64,000 bases of DNA, from NCBI RefSeq assembly GCF_000709345.1, contig NZ_KL448328.1, forward strand, positions 36,933 to 100,932. The letters run 5' to 3'. Below are positions 17,509-26,358 of this stretch, piece after piece. The DNA is from Polaromonas glacialis (lineage in GTDB: Bacteria > Pseudomonadota > Gammaproteobacteria > Burkholderiales > Burkholderiaceae_C). Each line of letters begins with the position of its first letter. The first letter of the stretch is position 1. The translations under genes were made by a program, and so were the position numbers. Under the pieces are notes generated by a model. The model made no database searches, was not told where the DNA came from, and worked only from the letters and a program-made list of their open reading frames with translations.

Positions 17509-18366
17509 TTATTGCTCGTCCACCACCGGGTTGCGCAAAATGCCGATGCCTTCGATTTCGACTTCGCAGACATCTCCGTGCTTCATGAACAGCGGCGGCT
17601 TGCGCGCCAGGCCGACGCCCGACGGGGTGCCGGTGACGATCACGTCGCCGGGCTGCAGGCACACCGCTTCGCTGAGCAGGCTGACCAGCGTGGCCACGTC
17701 GAAGATCAATGACGACGTCGAAGCGTCCTGCACAACGACGCCGTTGAGCCGGGTCTGGATCTTCAGGCCGGCAGCGCCGGGCGGCAGCTCGTCGCTGGTG
17801 ACAAAGTGCGGGCCGAACGGTCCGGTGTCGTCAAAGTTCTTGCCGATCGTCCACTGGGCAGACTTGAACTGGTAGTCGCGGATCGACGCGTCATTGCAGA
17901 TCGAATAACCCGCCACATGGTCGAGCGCCTGGTCCTTGGCGATGTAGCGCCCGGCCTTGCCAATCACGGCAACGAGTTCGCCTTCGTAGTCGAGCTGCGT
18001 GGACACCCTGGGGCGCACGATGGGCTGGCCGTGGCCTGTCATGCTGGCGGCGAAGCGCGAAAAAATCGCCGGGTAGGTCGGAACGGCAAACCCGCTTTCG
18101 ACCGAATGGTCCACGTAGTTCAGGCCGATGCAGAAGATACGGCCCGGGTTTTCCAGTGGCGGCAGGTAAGTGATTTTGTCCAGGTCAATCACCGGTCCCT
18201 GGCGCAGCGCCTCGGCGGCCTTCTCAAGCGCTTTCGGCCCCTGGGCCAGCAAGGACTGCAGGTCACCCGGAAAGCCCGCGTCGGTGCTGAAAATCCCTCG
18301 AAACTGCGTGCCGTCGGCAACGGCCATTCCTTTGCGGCCATCTTGTTTGAAATTTAAAAAACGCAT
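17509..18366 (-). CDS. FAH-family enzyme, cassette B
   Basis: This is 285 residues. GLNYVDHSVESG, the acidic metal site in DYEGELVAVIG, NDASIRDYQFK and LQPGDVIVTGTPSGVGLA are visible. It is related to, but clearly diverged from, the cassette A enzyme, and begins 47 bp after the FAD monooxygenase gene. Its likely role is cleavage of the ring-opened product or of an acylpyruvate made from it. Confidence 0.88.
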   Translation of the reverse strand: MRFLNFKQDGRKGMAVADGTQFRGIFSTDAGFPGDLQSLLAQGPKALEKAAEALRQGPVIDLDKITYLPPLENPGRIFCIGLNYVDHSVESGFAVPTYPAIFSRFAASMTGHGQPIVRPRVSTQLDYEGELVAVIGKAGRYIAKDQALDHVAGYSICNDASIRDYQFKSAQWTIGKNFDDTGPFGPHFVTSDELPPGAAGLKIQTRLNGVVVQDASTSSLIFDVATLVSLLSEAVCLQPGDVIVTGTPSGVGLARKPPLFMKHGDVCEVEIEGIGILRNPVVDEQ

Positions 18367-18413
18367 GTCGATGCTTTCCGTGTTGGGTCGATGAAAAAGG
18401 ATTAATCAAAGGT

Positions 18414-20108
18414 TTATGCGGCAATGGGCTGCAGGGCCCGATGGCGTTCCCGGGCGCAGGCCATCGCCAGCAAGGCTGGGGCGTCGGCACTGGCATCACC
18501 GCGCCAGGCCACATGGTGGTCGGGCCGGACCAGCACCCGGTCGGCGCCGTACAGGGCTCTAGCGTCTAGGCTGCTGCAGCACACCAGTGCCAGCGGCACA
18601 TTCATGGCTGCGGCAGCAGCCTGCCAGGCTAGGGCATCGGCGGGCGGGGCATTGTGGTCACTGGCGGTAAAACACAGCAGGGTGTAATCGCGCCCGAACA
18701 GGTCGAAGATGGAGGCGCCGTCCAGCCAGATATGCGGTGCGCGCGCGCCAGGGCGCGCCGAAGGAAGGTAGTGATTGGGCTCATCAAGCGTTGGCGCGCC
18801 CGCTTCGCTCGCCACAATGGGGCTGCCCTCGTAGCGCAGGCCCAGCTGCAGGCCAGGAATGTTGAATTCGTTGCGCACATGCCGGTGAAGGGCATCACCG
18901 AGCTGCTGGCGCACGCGTTCGGCATCAAGGCCCTCGGCATCGACATTGGGCGGCACCTTGATGCCGCCGATGCTGTCGGCCATGGCGCGGGCGAACGTGG
19001 TGTTGCGCTGCGCGATGGGCTTGCGCTCGGCCTCGTACGAGTCGAGCAGTTCCTCGCCGGCCCAGCCCTTGACCACGGCCGCCAGCTTCCAGCCCAGGTT
19101 GACCGCATCGTCCACGCTGGTGTTGTAACCCATGCCGCCGGTGGGCGTAAACAGGTGCGCGGCATCACCGGCGATGAAGGCGCGGCCTTTGGAGAACTGG
19201 TCCGCCACCAGCGTGAACCCGGCATGCCAGGGACCGGTGGCGATCAGCTCGAACGCAAATTCGCTGCCGATGGCCGCGAACATCGCCGCCTTGTAGTCCA
19301 CCGATTCCGGGCTTTGACCGGGCGCCAGCTGCAGGCAGAACAAGAACTGGTCCACCCCGTCAATGGCGATCAGCAGGCCGCGCTGCACCGCATTGACGGC
19401 CCAGTACATCCAGGCACGCGGCTTGTCCAGTACATCGTACAGGCTGGCCGAGGTGAAATACACCGAAAGCATCTGCCCGCCGAAAAAGTCGCGCGCTTCG
19501 TCGCTTTGCCCGCTGTAGCGGATGCCGCAGGTCTTGCGCACCAGGCTGCGCGGGCCGTCGCAACCGACAACGTAGCGCGCGCGCATCTCGAACGCTTCGC
19601 CGCTGTGCGCATGCCGGGACACGATGGTGACCTGTTCGTCATCCATCGCCAGCGACTGCGCCTGCCAGCCGAGCATTAGGTGGACGCTGTCGTATTGCTG
19701 CGCCTGCGCCCGCAGCACCGGTTCGATGAGCATCTGCTGGCCCCGGTGTGGGAGCTCCGGGGTGGGCCAGGATTCCTCGCCGTAGTCGCCAAACGACGTC
19801 CGGGCCAGCGCCTGGCTGCGCGACGGAATCGCAAACCGGGTCAGTTCATGGCCGACCAGCGTGGTGCAGTAGATCACGTCCTGCGGATGGTCTTCGGCCA
19901 GGCCCAGCGAGCGGATCTGTGCGGCGAAACCCCGGCGCCGGTAATGCTCCATGGTGCGCGACGAGGTGGCGTTGGCCTTGGGGAAATCGGGCGCGGCGAT
20001 GTCTTCCTCCAGCACCACGCAGTCCACGCCCCGGCAGCCCAGCTCGATGGCCAGCATCAGGCCGGCCGGTCCGCCGCCGATGATGGCAACGTCGGTTGTT
20101 TTTTTCAT
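18414..20108 (-). CDS. FAD-dependent aromatic monooxygenase, TfdB/PheA-like
   Basis: This is 564 residues from ATG 20108 (CAGGAG 7 bp upstream). The Rossmann motif DVAIIGGGPAGLMLAIELG, the central VVGCDGPRSLVRK (DG motif) and FIAGDAAHLFTPTGGMGYNT (GD motif) place it among flavoprotein phenol hydroxylases such as 2,4-dichlorophenol 6-monooxygenase. The C-terminal thioredoxin-like domain is present. It starts 16 bp after the Bug gene. It makes the catechol for the extradiol dioxygenase of the same cassette; whether the ring is chlorinated cannot be read from sequence. Confidence 0.9.
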   Translation of the reverse strand: MKKTTDVAIIGGGPAGLMLAIELGCRGVDCVVLEEDIAAPDFPKANATSSRTMEHYRRRGFAAQIRSLGLAEDHPQDVIYCTTLVGHELTRFAIPSRSQALARTSFGDYGEESWPTPELPHRGQQMLIEPVLRAQAQQYDSVHLMLGWQAQSLAMDDEQVTIVSRHAHSGEAFEMRARYVVGCDGPRSLVRKTCGIRYSGQSDEARDFFGGQMLSVYFTSASLYDVLDKPRAWMYWAVNAVQRGLLIAIDGVDQFLFCLQLAPGQSPESVDYKAAMFAAIGSEFAFELIATGPWHAGFTLVADQFSKGRAFIAGDAAHLFTPTGGMGYNTSVDDAVNLGWKLAAVVKGWAGEELLDSYEAERKPIAQRNTTFARAMADSIGGIKVPPNVDAEGLDAERVRQQLGDALHRHVRNEFNIPGLQLGLRYEGSPIVASEAGAPTLDEPNHYLPSARPGARAPHIWLDGASIFDLFGRDYTLLCFTASDHNAPPADALAWQAAAAAMNVPLALVCCSSLDARALYGADRVLVRPDHHVAWRGDASADAPALLAMACARERHRALQPIAA

Positions 20109-20124
20109 GGCTTGGCTCCTGTTG

Positions 20125-21099
20125 TCAGTCAACGCTGGCGCCGGTGCGCTTGACCATGGCCGCATAGACCACGGCATCGCTGTCGATCAGGCTGGCGAGC
20201 GCCGCCGGCGTGGTCGGATCCGGCACGAAGCCGAAGTTCGCGAATTTTTCCGCCACGTCAGGCTGCCTGAGCGCATCGTTTAGGCTCTGGTTCAGTGTGT
20301 TGATAACGGCTGCAGGCGTTCCCTTGGGTGCCATCAAGGCCACCCAGGTGCGCGCTTTCACGCCCTTCGGGCCGCCCGACTCTTCCAGCGTCGGCACATT
20401 GGGCAGGCTGGGTGAGCGGACATCATCGGCCACGGCGATGAAACGGACCTTGCCCGCCTTGAGCAGCGGGCCGGCGCTGGCCATGCTGCCCATGGCCCAG
20501 TCGATCTCGCCGGTGGACACGGCAATGTAGAGCTGCGAGATTTCCTTGTAGGGCACATGCGTCATCTTGGTGCCGCTGGCCGCCTCTAACTGCGCGGCGC
20601 CCAGGTGCAAAGGACCGCCGATCGAGTTCGAACCGTAGGTGACCTTGCCCGGCGTGGCGGCGGCGGCAATCAGGTCCTTGACCGTGCGGATCGGGCTGTT
20701 GGCCGCCACCACGACAAAGAACGAGGTGCGGTACACACCGCCCACCGGAACGAAGTCAAGCTTCGGGTCATAGGGCAGCTTTTTGAACAGCGAGGGGCTG
20801 ATGGACAAGTGGCCGACGTCGGCGATCAGCAGGTCGTAGCCCGTGGGCGCCGCCTGTTTGACCGCGCCGATGGCCAGAAAACCATTGGCGCCCGGCCGAG
20901 CATCAACCACAACGCCCTGCTTCCAGCTGGCCGTCAGCTTCTCGCCGACGATGCGGGCCACCACATCGGGCCCGCTGCCCGCCGGAAAGGGGGAAATGAT
21001 GCGCACCGGCTGGGCGGGAAAGGACTGCGCCCAGCCCGGGTTGGCCAGCAGGCTCAGGCCCATGCCGGCGGCCAGAAAAGTGAATGATCGACGTTTCAT
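20125..21099 (-). CDS. Bug-family periplasmic receptor, cassette B
   Basis: This is 324 residues with a signal peptide cut after GWA-QS, then FPAQPVRIISPFPAGSGPDVVAR and VGHLSISPSLFKKLPYDP, both typical of Bug receptors. It is the first gene of cassette B and is divergent from a LysR gene. The ligand is presumably the aromatic compound processed by the following enzymes. No membrane partners are nearby. Confidence 0.9.
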   Translation of the reverse strand: MKRRSFTFLAAGMGLSLLANPGWAQSFPAQPVRIISPFPAGSGPDVVARIVGEKLTASWKQGVVVDARPGANGFLAIGAVKQAAPTGYDLLIADVGHLSISPSLFKKLPYDPKLDFVPVGGVYRTSFFVVVAANSPIRTVKDLIAAAATPGKVTYGSNSIGGPLHLGAAQLEAASGTKMTHVPYKEISQLYIAVSTGEIDWAMGSMASAGPLLKAGKVRFIAVADDVRSPSLPNVPTLEESGGPKGVKARTWVALMAPKGTPAAVINTLNQSLNDALRQPDVAEKFANFGFVPDPTTPAALASLIDSDAVVYAAMVKRTGASVD

Positions 21100-21142
21100 T
21101 TTGTCTCCAGTAATTGATTACCACTTAGCAATGTGGCGATTA

Positions 21143-21156
21143 TTGATGTCGATCAA
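21143..21156. promoter_or_regulatory. Dyad in the Bug/LysR divergent region
   Basis: TTGAT-GTCG-ATCAA is an inverted repeat in the 109-bp gap between the cassette B Bug gene and the LysR gene. It does not have the T-N11-A spacing, but it lies 44 bp upstream of the Bug start and could be part of the regulator's binding region. Confidence 0.35.
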
Positions 21157-21208
21157 CAAAACAATAAACAGGCAAAATAGGACTTTTGATACCCGTTCGG
21201 CATCACTT

Positions 21209-22144
21209 ATGAAATTACACCAACTGCGCAATCTGGTCGCCGTGGCCGACGCCAGCAGCATCCGGGCTGCGGCGCGCGCGCAAGGGTTGGCGCAGCCGGC
21301 CATCACGCGCGGCCTGCGTGATCTGGAAAAGGAGCTGGGCGTTCCCTTACTGGAGCGGCACGGCAAGGGCGTGTCGCTCAGCGTCTATGGCCAGGCGTTC
21401 GTGGTACGTGCCCGCTCCATCCTGCAAGACGTCGAACGCGGACGGCAGGAGATCGAGCAGCTTAAGGGGGGCGTCGCCGGCAAGGTCAGCGCCGGTCTGT
21501 CCAGCGCGGTGTTTTTATCGCTGGTGCCCGAGGTGTACCCGCTGTTTCGCAAACAGTTTCCCGATGCCCATGTGAGTCTGACGGAAGGGCTGTTTCCGGC
21601 GCTGGAGCCGCAGCTCAGAAATGGCAGCCTCGACTTTTATGTCGGGCCACGCCCGCTGGGCGAACTGGATCATTCCTATGCCGTGCAGCTGCTGTTTCAA
21701 AATCGACGCGCGGTTGTGGGCCGCCGAGGCCATCCGTTGGCCGGTGTGCGCAGCCTGCGCGGGCTGATCAATGCCCAGTGGATCATGACGGGCTTGCGCC
21801 AGCCGGTCGAGGTCGAGTTTGAGGAGCAGTTCGCAGTGCACGGCCTGCCCGCACCCAAATCAGTCACTCAGACGCTGACCACGCTGCCCGTCGTGGCTTT
21901 GCTGACATCCACCGACGCGCTGGCATTCTTGCCCCAGCAGTGGGTGAGCAGTGCCATCTTCAAAACATCCCTGCAGGAAATCCCGGTGATCGAAGCGCTG
22001 GCCGGTCCCGACATCGTACTGGTCAGGCGCAGCGCCCTGCCCTTGACGCCGCTGGCCGAAAAGCTTGCCACCATGTTTGAACGCGCTTGCGGGAAGCCGT
22101 ATGAAGGTCATCAATTGGTCAGTGCGATGGCTCAAAACTTGTGA
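21209..22144 (+). CDS. LysR-family transcriptional regulator of cassette B
   Basis: This is 311 residues from ATG 21209, chosen because MKLHQLRNLVAVADASSIR aligns with the start of the LysR at 1458 (MKLHHLRDLLAIAEKGSIN). An upstream in-frame ATG at 21146 would add 21 non-conserved residues. No strong ribosome site precedes the chosen start. The HTH carries AAARAQGLAQPAITRGLRDL. It is divergent from and probably activates cassette B. The two LysR proteins in the window are close relatives. Confidence 0.9.
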   Translation: MKLHQLRNLVAVADASSIRAAARAQGLAQPAITRGLRDLEKELGVPLLERHGKGVSLSVYGQAFVVRARSILQDVERGRQEIEQLKGGVAGKVSAGLSSAVFLSLVPEVYPLFRKQFPDAHVSLTEGLFPALEPQLRNGSLDFYVGPRPLGELDHSYAVQLLFQNRRAVVGRRGHPLAGVRSLRGLINAQWIMTGLRQPVEVEFEEQFAVHGLPAPKSVTQTLTTLPVVALLTSTDALAFLPQQWVSSAIFKTSLQEIPVIEALAGPDIVLVRRSALPLTPLAEKLATMFERACGKPYEGHQLVSAMAQNL

Positions 22145-22356
22145 GATTTGATCTGCTGGCCAAGCATTGATGTCGAGCGACTGGCGTCACTTCGTGCGCC
22201 AAGAATGGGTTTTATTGTTATATGGGGATTTCAAAAAAGGCACCCATCAGCGCCACGGACGCAGGCTCGGCAAGGGTTGTTCTGGAAAATGCCTGATGAC
22301 GCCTGAGCAGCGCTGATGGATCCGCTTGCTGCTGCGCTCGCTTTGCCGACCCGGGG

Positions 22357-23493
22357 TTACGCAGCAGTACGGGGCAGGTGCACAGTAAATGCGGTGCCCT
22401 CCTTGGCCGTGGAGGTCACGGCAATCCTTCCACTATGCCCGGTGACGATTTCGCGGGCAATGAACAGGCCCAGCCCTAGGCTGGTCGAGGGGCGCTCGTG
22501 TAACTCTGATTCTTTGCTGGCCACCTGCACCAAGGGGTTGAAGATGACCTGCATCGCTTCTGGCGGTATCGGCACGCCTTGGTTCTTCACCACCACCGTC
22601 ACCCCTTCATCATCACTCTGAACCACAAGAATTATGGGAGACGCTGCATCGCCGTGCTGCACGGCGTTGCCGAGCAGATTGGTCAGCACCTGGCGCATCC
22701 GGGGTTCATCAAATGTCAGGGGAACAGCCTCAGGAATTTCGGACCTCAGCGCTCGCTTGGGATGGGCAAAGCAGACCTCCTCGAAAGTGCGCCGGCACAA
22801 GGCGGCGAAGTTGCCCGGTTTCGGGCTGACTTTGATTCCGCGGCCCAGCCGCGTACGCGTGTACTCCAGCAAGTCCGTCACCATGGTGTTGATGGCGTTG
22901 AGGCTGCGCTTGGCAACTTCAACCGTATTGCCCTTCTTAGCCGGCTCCTCTGTTCGGGCAAGAAGCTCAATGCACGAACTCAGCGCGCTTAACGGATTAC
23001 GCAGGTCATGCCCGAGGACGGCAAGAAAGGTGTCCCTGGAGTTGGCAACAAGCTCCGAGTAGGACGCCAGGGCTTCGGCCAGCGTCTGGTCGATGCCTTC
23101 ATTGAAACGAGTCATCTCTTCGAGCTTGGCCGCATCGACCGTGTCCACGGTGTGCATCCACAGCCGAAGAACGGTTGCCCGCAACGCCCGGTACTCGGCG
23201 CCCAGCTGGATGAGGTCAAAGCCCGAGCGCTGGCGCAATTGTCCATGGATCGCAGAAAACGACGCTTGGGCTGGCGGTTTCCCCCGGCCCAACGACTTGG
23301 CCTGGCGCTCGTCCTCGGACTGCGCCGTGTCCATGTCCTGGGCGACAGCGAGCAAGATGTCATGCGCATGGTCCCGAAGCTCGGCAACAGACATGGTCTC
23401 CGCAGGCGGAATCATGGTGCGGGCATAGGCTTCCCATTCAAGCAGGATGGGTTCGATGTTGTCTTTGATGAATTGGCTCAGGCGCATGCGCAA
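22357..23493 (-). CDS. Soluble sensor histidine kinase with RsbRD-like N-terminal domain
   Basis: This is 378 residues with no membrane helix. Residues 1-145 form an all-helical sensor domain (FIKDNIEPILLEWEAYART) resembling RsbT co-antagonist N-terminal domains. The HisKA box is FLAVLGHDLRNPLSALSS (phospho-His162) and the ATPase domain has TNLLGNAVQHG (N box) and STSLGLGLFIAREIV (G boxes). No response regulator is adjacent; a partner must be encoded elsewhere. The 212 bp between it and the LysR gene hold nothing recognisable. Confidence 0.9.
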   Translation of the reverse strand: MRMRLSQFIKDNIEPILLEWEAYARTMIPPAETMSVAELRDHAHDILLAVAQDMDTAQSEDERQAKSLGRGKPPAQASFSAIHGQLRQRSGFDLIQLGAEYRALRATVLRLWMHTVDTVDAAKLEEMTRFNEGIDQTLAEALASYSELVANSRDTFLAVLGHDLRNPLSALSSCIELLARTEEPAKKGNTVEVAKRSLNAINTMVTDLLEYTRTRLGRGIKVSPKPGNFAALCRRTFEEVCFAHPKRALRSEIPEAVPLTFDEPRMRQVLTNLLGNAVQHGDAASPIILVVQSDDEGVTVVVKNQGVPIPPEAMQVIFNPLVQVASKESELHERPSTSLGLGLFIAREIVTGHSGRIAVTSTAKEGTAFTVHLPRTAA

Positions 23494-23571
23494 AGTATGC
23501 CTTGCCCCAAGGCTGGGCTGATGAAAGCTTCAAAAGCTCCAGAACGGGATAAGACTTCGGTCAAGGTGGTT

Positions 23572-23685
23572 GGCTCAGAACTTGTAACTTTTAAGCCAGC
23601 CTAAAGAGCCTCCAAAATATGGGTTTAAAAGACACTGAAACGGGTTTTGAGCCTGGCTTATAGTTGGCGAACTAGCTTTTGAGCC
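23572..23685. promoter_or_regulatory. res-like array of recombinase half-sites
   Basis: Half-sites of form TTTTRAGCC occur at 23589-23597, 23645-23653 and 23677-23685, with inverted copies GGCTCAGAA (23572-23580) and GGCTTATAG (23655-23663). Pairs form dyads of 26 bp (23572-23597) and 31 bp (23655-23685). The array ends 4 bp before the recombinase ATG, the layout of serine resolvase res sites that also control the gene. Confidence 0.55.
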
Positions 23686-23689
23686 AGAA

Positions 23690-24271
23690 ATGAGCAACAT
23701 CGCCTACTACCGGGTCTCGACCTCGGACCAGAGCATCGCATCGCAGCGCGCGGCCATGGGTGGCAGCTTTGATGAAGAATTTGATGATGTCGGGGTGAGC
23801 GGCGCCATCTTGGCGGCAAAACGACCGGGCTTTGCCAGGCTGCTGGCTTTCATCCGAAGGGGCGACACGCTGCATGTCTACGCGGTCGACCGGCTCGGAC
23901 GCGATGCCCTGGATGTCCAGTCAACGGTTCGCTTCCTGCTGGGTAAGGGCGTGGCCGTTCACGTGCAGGGCCTAGGCGTGATGGCCAAGGGCGCCGGCGA
24001 GTTGATCCTGGCCGTGCTTGCGCAAGTGGCCGATATGGAGCGCCAGCGCATTGCCGAGCGCACCGCCGCTGGCCGGCAGGTGGCTAGAGAGTCGCTGACG
24101 CGTACGGGTATGACGCACCGTGGCAAGTTAAGCTTGGGTCGCCCTGCCAAGGCCGACGCCGGCGAGGTGGCCCGGTGGCGACGCGAGGGCGGCGTGAGCC
24201 TGGCAAAGACTGCAGAGCACTGGGGCCTCTCACTGGCTACCGTCAAGCGGTATTGCGCTTGCTCAAAATAA
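23690..24271 (+). CDS. Small serine recombinase (resolvase/invertase family)
   Basis: This is 193 residues. The catalytic domain opens with IAYYRVSTSDQS (Arg8 and nucleophile Ser10), then DEEFDDVGVSG, YAVDRLGRDALD and ADMERQRIAERTAAG of the E-helix. The C-terminal HTH is SLAKTAEHWGLSLATVKRY. It is the size of resolvases and invertases and should make concerted double-strand breaks at res-like sites, such as the array just upstream. No transposase is adjacent, so it may resolve dimers or be left over from a mobile element. Confidence 0.9.
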   Translation: MSNIAYYRVSTSDQSIASQRAAMGGSFDEEFDDVGVSGAILAAKRPGFARLLAFIRRGDTLHVYAVDRLGRDALDVQSTVRFLLGKGVAVHVQGLGVMAKGAGELILAVLAQVADMERQRIAERTAAGRQVARESLTRTGMTHRGKLSLGRPAKADAGEVARWRREGGVSLAKTAEHWGLSLATVKRYCACSK

Positions 24272-24354
24272 GTTGGGCGAATTCGGCTGCTGGCTTCCGG
24301 TTTCATAGCCTCAATTGCGGTAAGATTATCGGAAGTCAATTCAGGAAGCTTTCC

Positions 24355-24996
24355 ATGCTCGCACCCATCATTTTCGATGAACCAGAAACCGTCGATGTCC
24401 GCTTGGCGAGCCTTGATTTGGACCGACAGGTGCTGACCGATGCGCTGGTCCAGGCCCATATGTACTTTGCGCGCCTGACATCTCACCATCCGCTTCTTTA
24501 TCGTTATGGTGTCTTGACGGCTGAAACGGTCGCTGCGCTTCGCGATTTTTTGGCGCCTCGTGGCTGGGAAGTGCGAAATGAAGGCAACTACGAGCTGGTC
24601 TTCAATCCTCGCTTGAACATGAGCATTGCTGTGGCCTCTGGCAACGAAGCAACGGGTGACCGGCTGCGCGTTCCATCGAACAAAAGTGAAAAAGGCCCGC
24701 GCACGGCCAAGGCCGTCAAAGACAATCAGACGGCTGATTTTTTTCCCGAAACAGTCCCTACCGTGCCAGAAAGCATCGTCCCCGCCGATACCTGGATACT
24801 GCTGCACCACCGCTGCGCTAGCGCAATTCGGCTGGAGCTGTCGCGTCCCAACGGCTTTGATGACACCGAGCGCTTCGTGACAGGATGGTCCGAGCGCATC
24901 TTGCTGGGCGCCATCTCGCTGGACAACGATCCCATGCCCATGCTGATGCCCCAGCTTCCCGAAGACGACATACTTATCACTCGCAAGGCAGCGTAG
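24355..24996 (+). CDS. Uncharacterised 213-residue protein coupled to an ImmA/IrrE peptidase
   Basis: The ATG at 24355 follows AGGA; the frame is open 60 codons further upstream but without a start signal. No family is recognised. Residues 1-80 are mixed helix/strand (DRQVLTDALVQAHMYFARLT), a charged linker follows (about 110-140), and a C-terminal part has TWILLHHRCASAIRLELSRP and ends in LPEDDILITRKAA. There are no membrane segments or signal peptide. The gene ends 7 bp before the XRE-ImmA gene, so the pair is almost certainly one unit, like a toxin and its regulator. Confidence 0.7.
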   Translation: MLAPIIFDEPETVDVRLASLDLDRQVLTDALVQAHMYFARLTSHHPLLYRYGVLTAETVAALRDFLAPRGWEVRNEGNYELVFNPRLNMSIAVASGNEATGDRLRVPSNKSEKGPRTAKAVKDNQTADFFPETVPTVPESIVPADTWILLHHRCASAIRLELSRPNGFDDTERFVTGWSERILLGAISLDNDPMPMLMPQLPEDDILITRKAA

Positions 24997-25003
24997 GCCC
25001 TGA

Positions 25004-26191
25004 ATGTTTAATCCGAAACGTTTTTCGCTCGCCCGGCGCCGGCGAGGCCTGACCAAACGGGAGATTGCTGAAAGCATCGGCGTGAGCGAGCGCTCGGTAT
25101 CTGCCTATGAAAAGGGTGACCAGGAGCCCGAGCCCTCCAACGTTCAGCGGATGACGAAAGCGCTGAACTTCCCGCGAGCGTTTTTCTATGCGGCCGATCC
25201 TGAAGAGCTGACCATGGGCATTGCAAGTTTTCGCTCCATGTCAAAAATGAGCGCGCGCCAACGCGACTCGGCACTGGGGTCGGGCTCGATTGGGTTGCTG
25301 CTCAACGAATGGCTTGAAAAGAAATTCAACCTGCCCGAGCCGAACCTTCCCGATCTGGGCCGCGAGCCTGGCGTTCTGACAGACCCGTCCCGACGAGAAA
25401 CTTACGAGGAGAAGATTGCTTTCCCTTCGAAGTCGACCGCCAATGGCCCGGAAGCGGCGGCCGAGGCATTCCGGTCGCACTGGGGTCTGGGCGAGTTGCC
25501 CGTCAAGAACATGATCACCCTTCTGGAGTCCAAGGGGGTGCGCGTCTTTTCCCTGGCGGTCGATGCCAAGGAGGTCGATGCATTTTCGATGTGGCATGGC
25601 GGCAAACCCTTCATGTTCCTTAACACGTTCAAGTCCGCCGAGCATTGCCGGTTCGATGCCGCGCACGAACTCGGACACCTGGTCCTGCATCGCCACGGCC
25701 AGACGCAGGGGCCAGAGCTCGAGCGCGAAGCCAATGCCTTTGCCTCGGCGTTTTTGATGCCCAGAAAGAGCGTGCTGGCCAACGCACCGCGCGTTGCTAC
25801 TCTTCCCGGATTGGTGCGCGCAAAACACTATTGGAGAGTTTCGGTCGCGGCTTTGAATTACCGACTCCATGCGCTGGGTATGACGTCGGACTGGGTCTAC
25901 CGGACGCTGTGCATTCAACTGGCCGAAGCCGGCTACCGTACCAAGGAGCCTGAAGAGGCCACCCACGAGAAGTCGTTGATCCTCGAAAAGGTATTCAAGG
26001 CGCTGCGCGAGGAGGGCGTTTCGAAATTCGACGTGGCCGACGAACTGCTCATTCCCATTGAGGAAATTGACGCACTGACCTTTAACCTCATGCTGAACCT
26101 GTTGAATGGCGGCCGCAAAGGCAGCACGCCCAATTCAGAAAAGCCGCGTGGAGAGATGCGTCTGGTTCGTTCCTCGGAAGGCTCAAGTTAG
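25004..26191 (+). CDS. XRE HTH - ImmA/IrrE (COG2856) metallopeptidase fusion
   Basis: This is 395 residues. Residues 6-60 are an XRE helix-turn-helix (LTKREIAESIGVSERSVSAYEKG); residues about 145-260 are a zinc peptidase with HELGH at 221-225 and a downstream Glu in LEREANAFASAF. Such proteins cleave XRE-type repressors or act as antitoxin-like regulators of mobile elements and toxin modules. The C-terminal 100 residues have no recognised fold. It is translated with the preceding 213-residue gene. Their place between a recombinase and a decayed restriction locus suggests an accessory or defence island. Confidence 0.88.
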   Translation: MFNPKRFSLARRRRGLTKREIAESIGVSERSVSAYEKGDQEPEPSNVQRMTKALNFPRAFFYAADPEELTMGIASFRSMSKMSARQRDSALGSGSIGLLLNEWLEKKFNLPEPNLPDLGREPGVLTDPSRRETYEEKIAFPSKSTANGPEAAAEAFRSHWGLGELPVKNMITLLESKGVRVFSLAVDAKEVDAFSMWHGGKPFMFLNTFKSAEHCRFDAAHELGHLVLHRHGQTQGPELEREANAFASAFLMPRKSVLANAPRVATLPGLVRAKHYWRVSVAALNYRLHALGMTSDWVYRTLCIQLAEAGYRTKEPEEATHEKSLILEKVFKALREEGVSKFDVADELLIPIEEIDALTFNLMLNLLNGGRKGSTPNSEKPRGEMRLVRSSEGSS

Positions 26192-26358
26192 GCTGGAATT
26201 CTCAATGAACTCATTCGCTTCGACCTGTTAACGATTTCAGTTTAAAAGTGCCGTAACGCGACTGTAAAAGTCGATCAGGGGCACCTGGAATCGCCTCAGT
26301 GTCGTCATTGATGTCGTCAGTCACAGCAGTGCAGACTTCTCCAATTAAATTGATTTTC

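Noticed and set aside
18654..19679. 341-codon plus-strand frame
   Set aside because: It lies antisense to a clear FAD monooxygenase, and its composition is that of a high-GC shadow frame with no family motif.
23690..24271. Recombinase as part of a Tn3-type transposon
   Set aside because: No tnpA or 38-bp terminal repeats are seen nearby; only the res-like site supports it.
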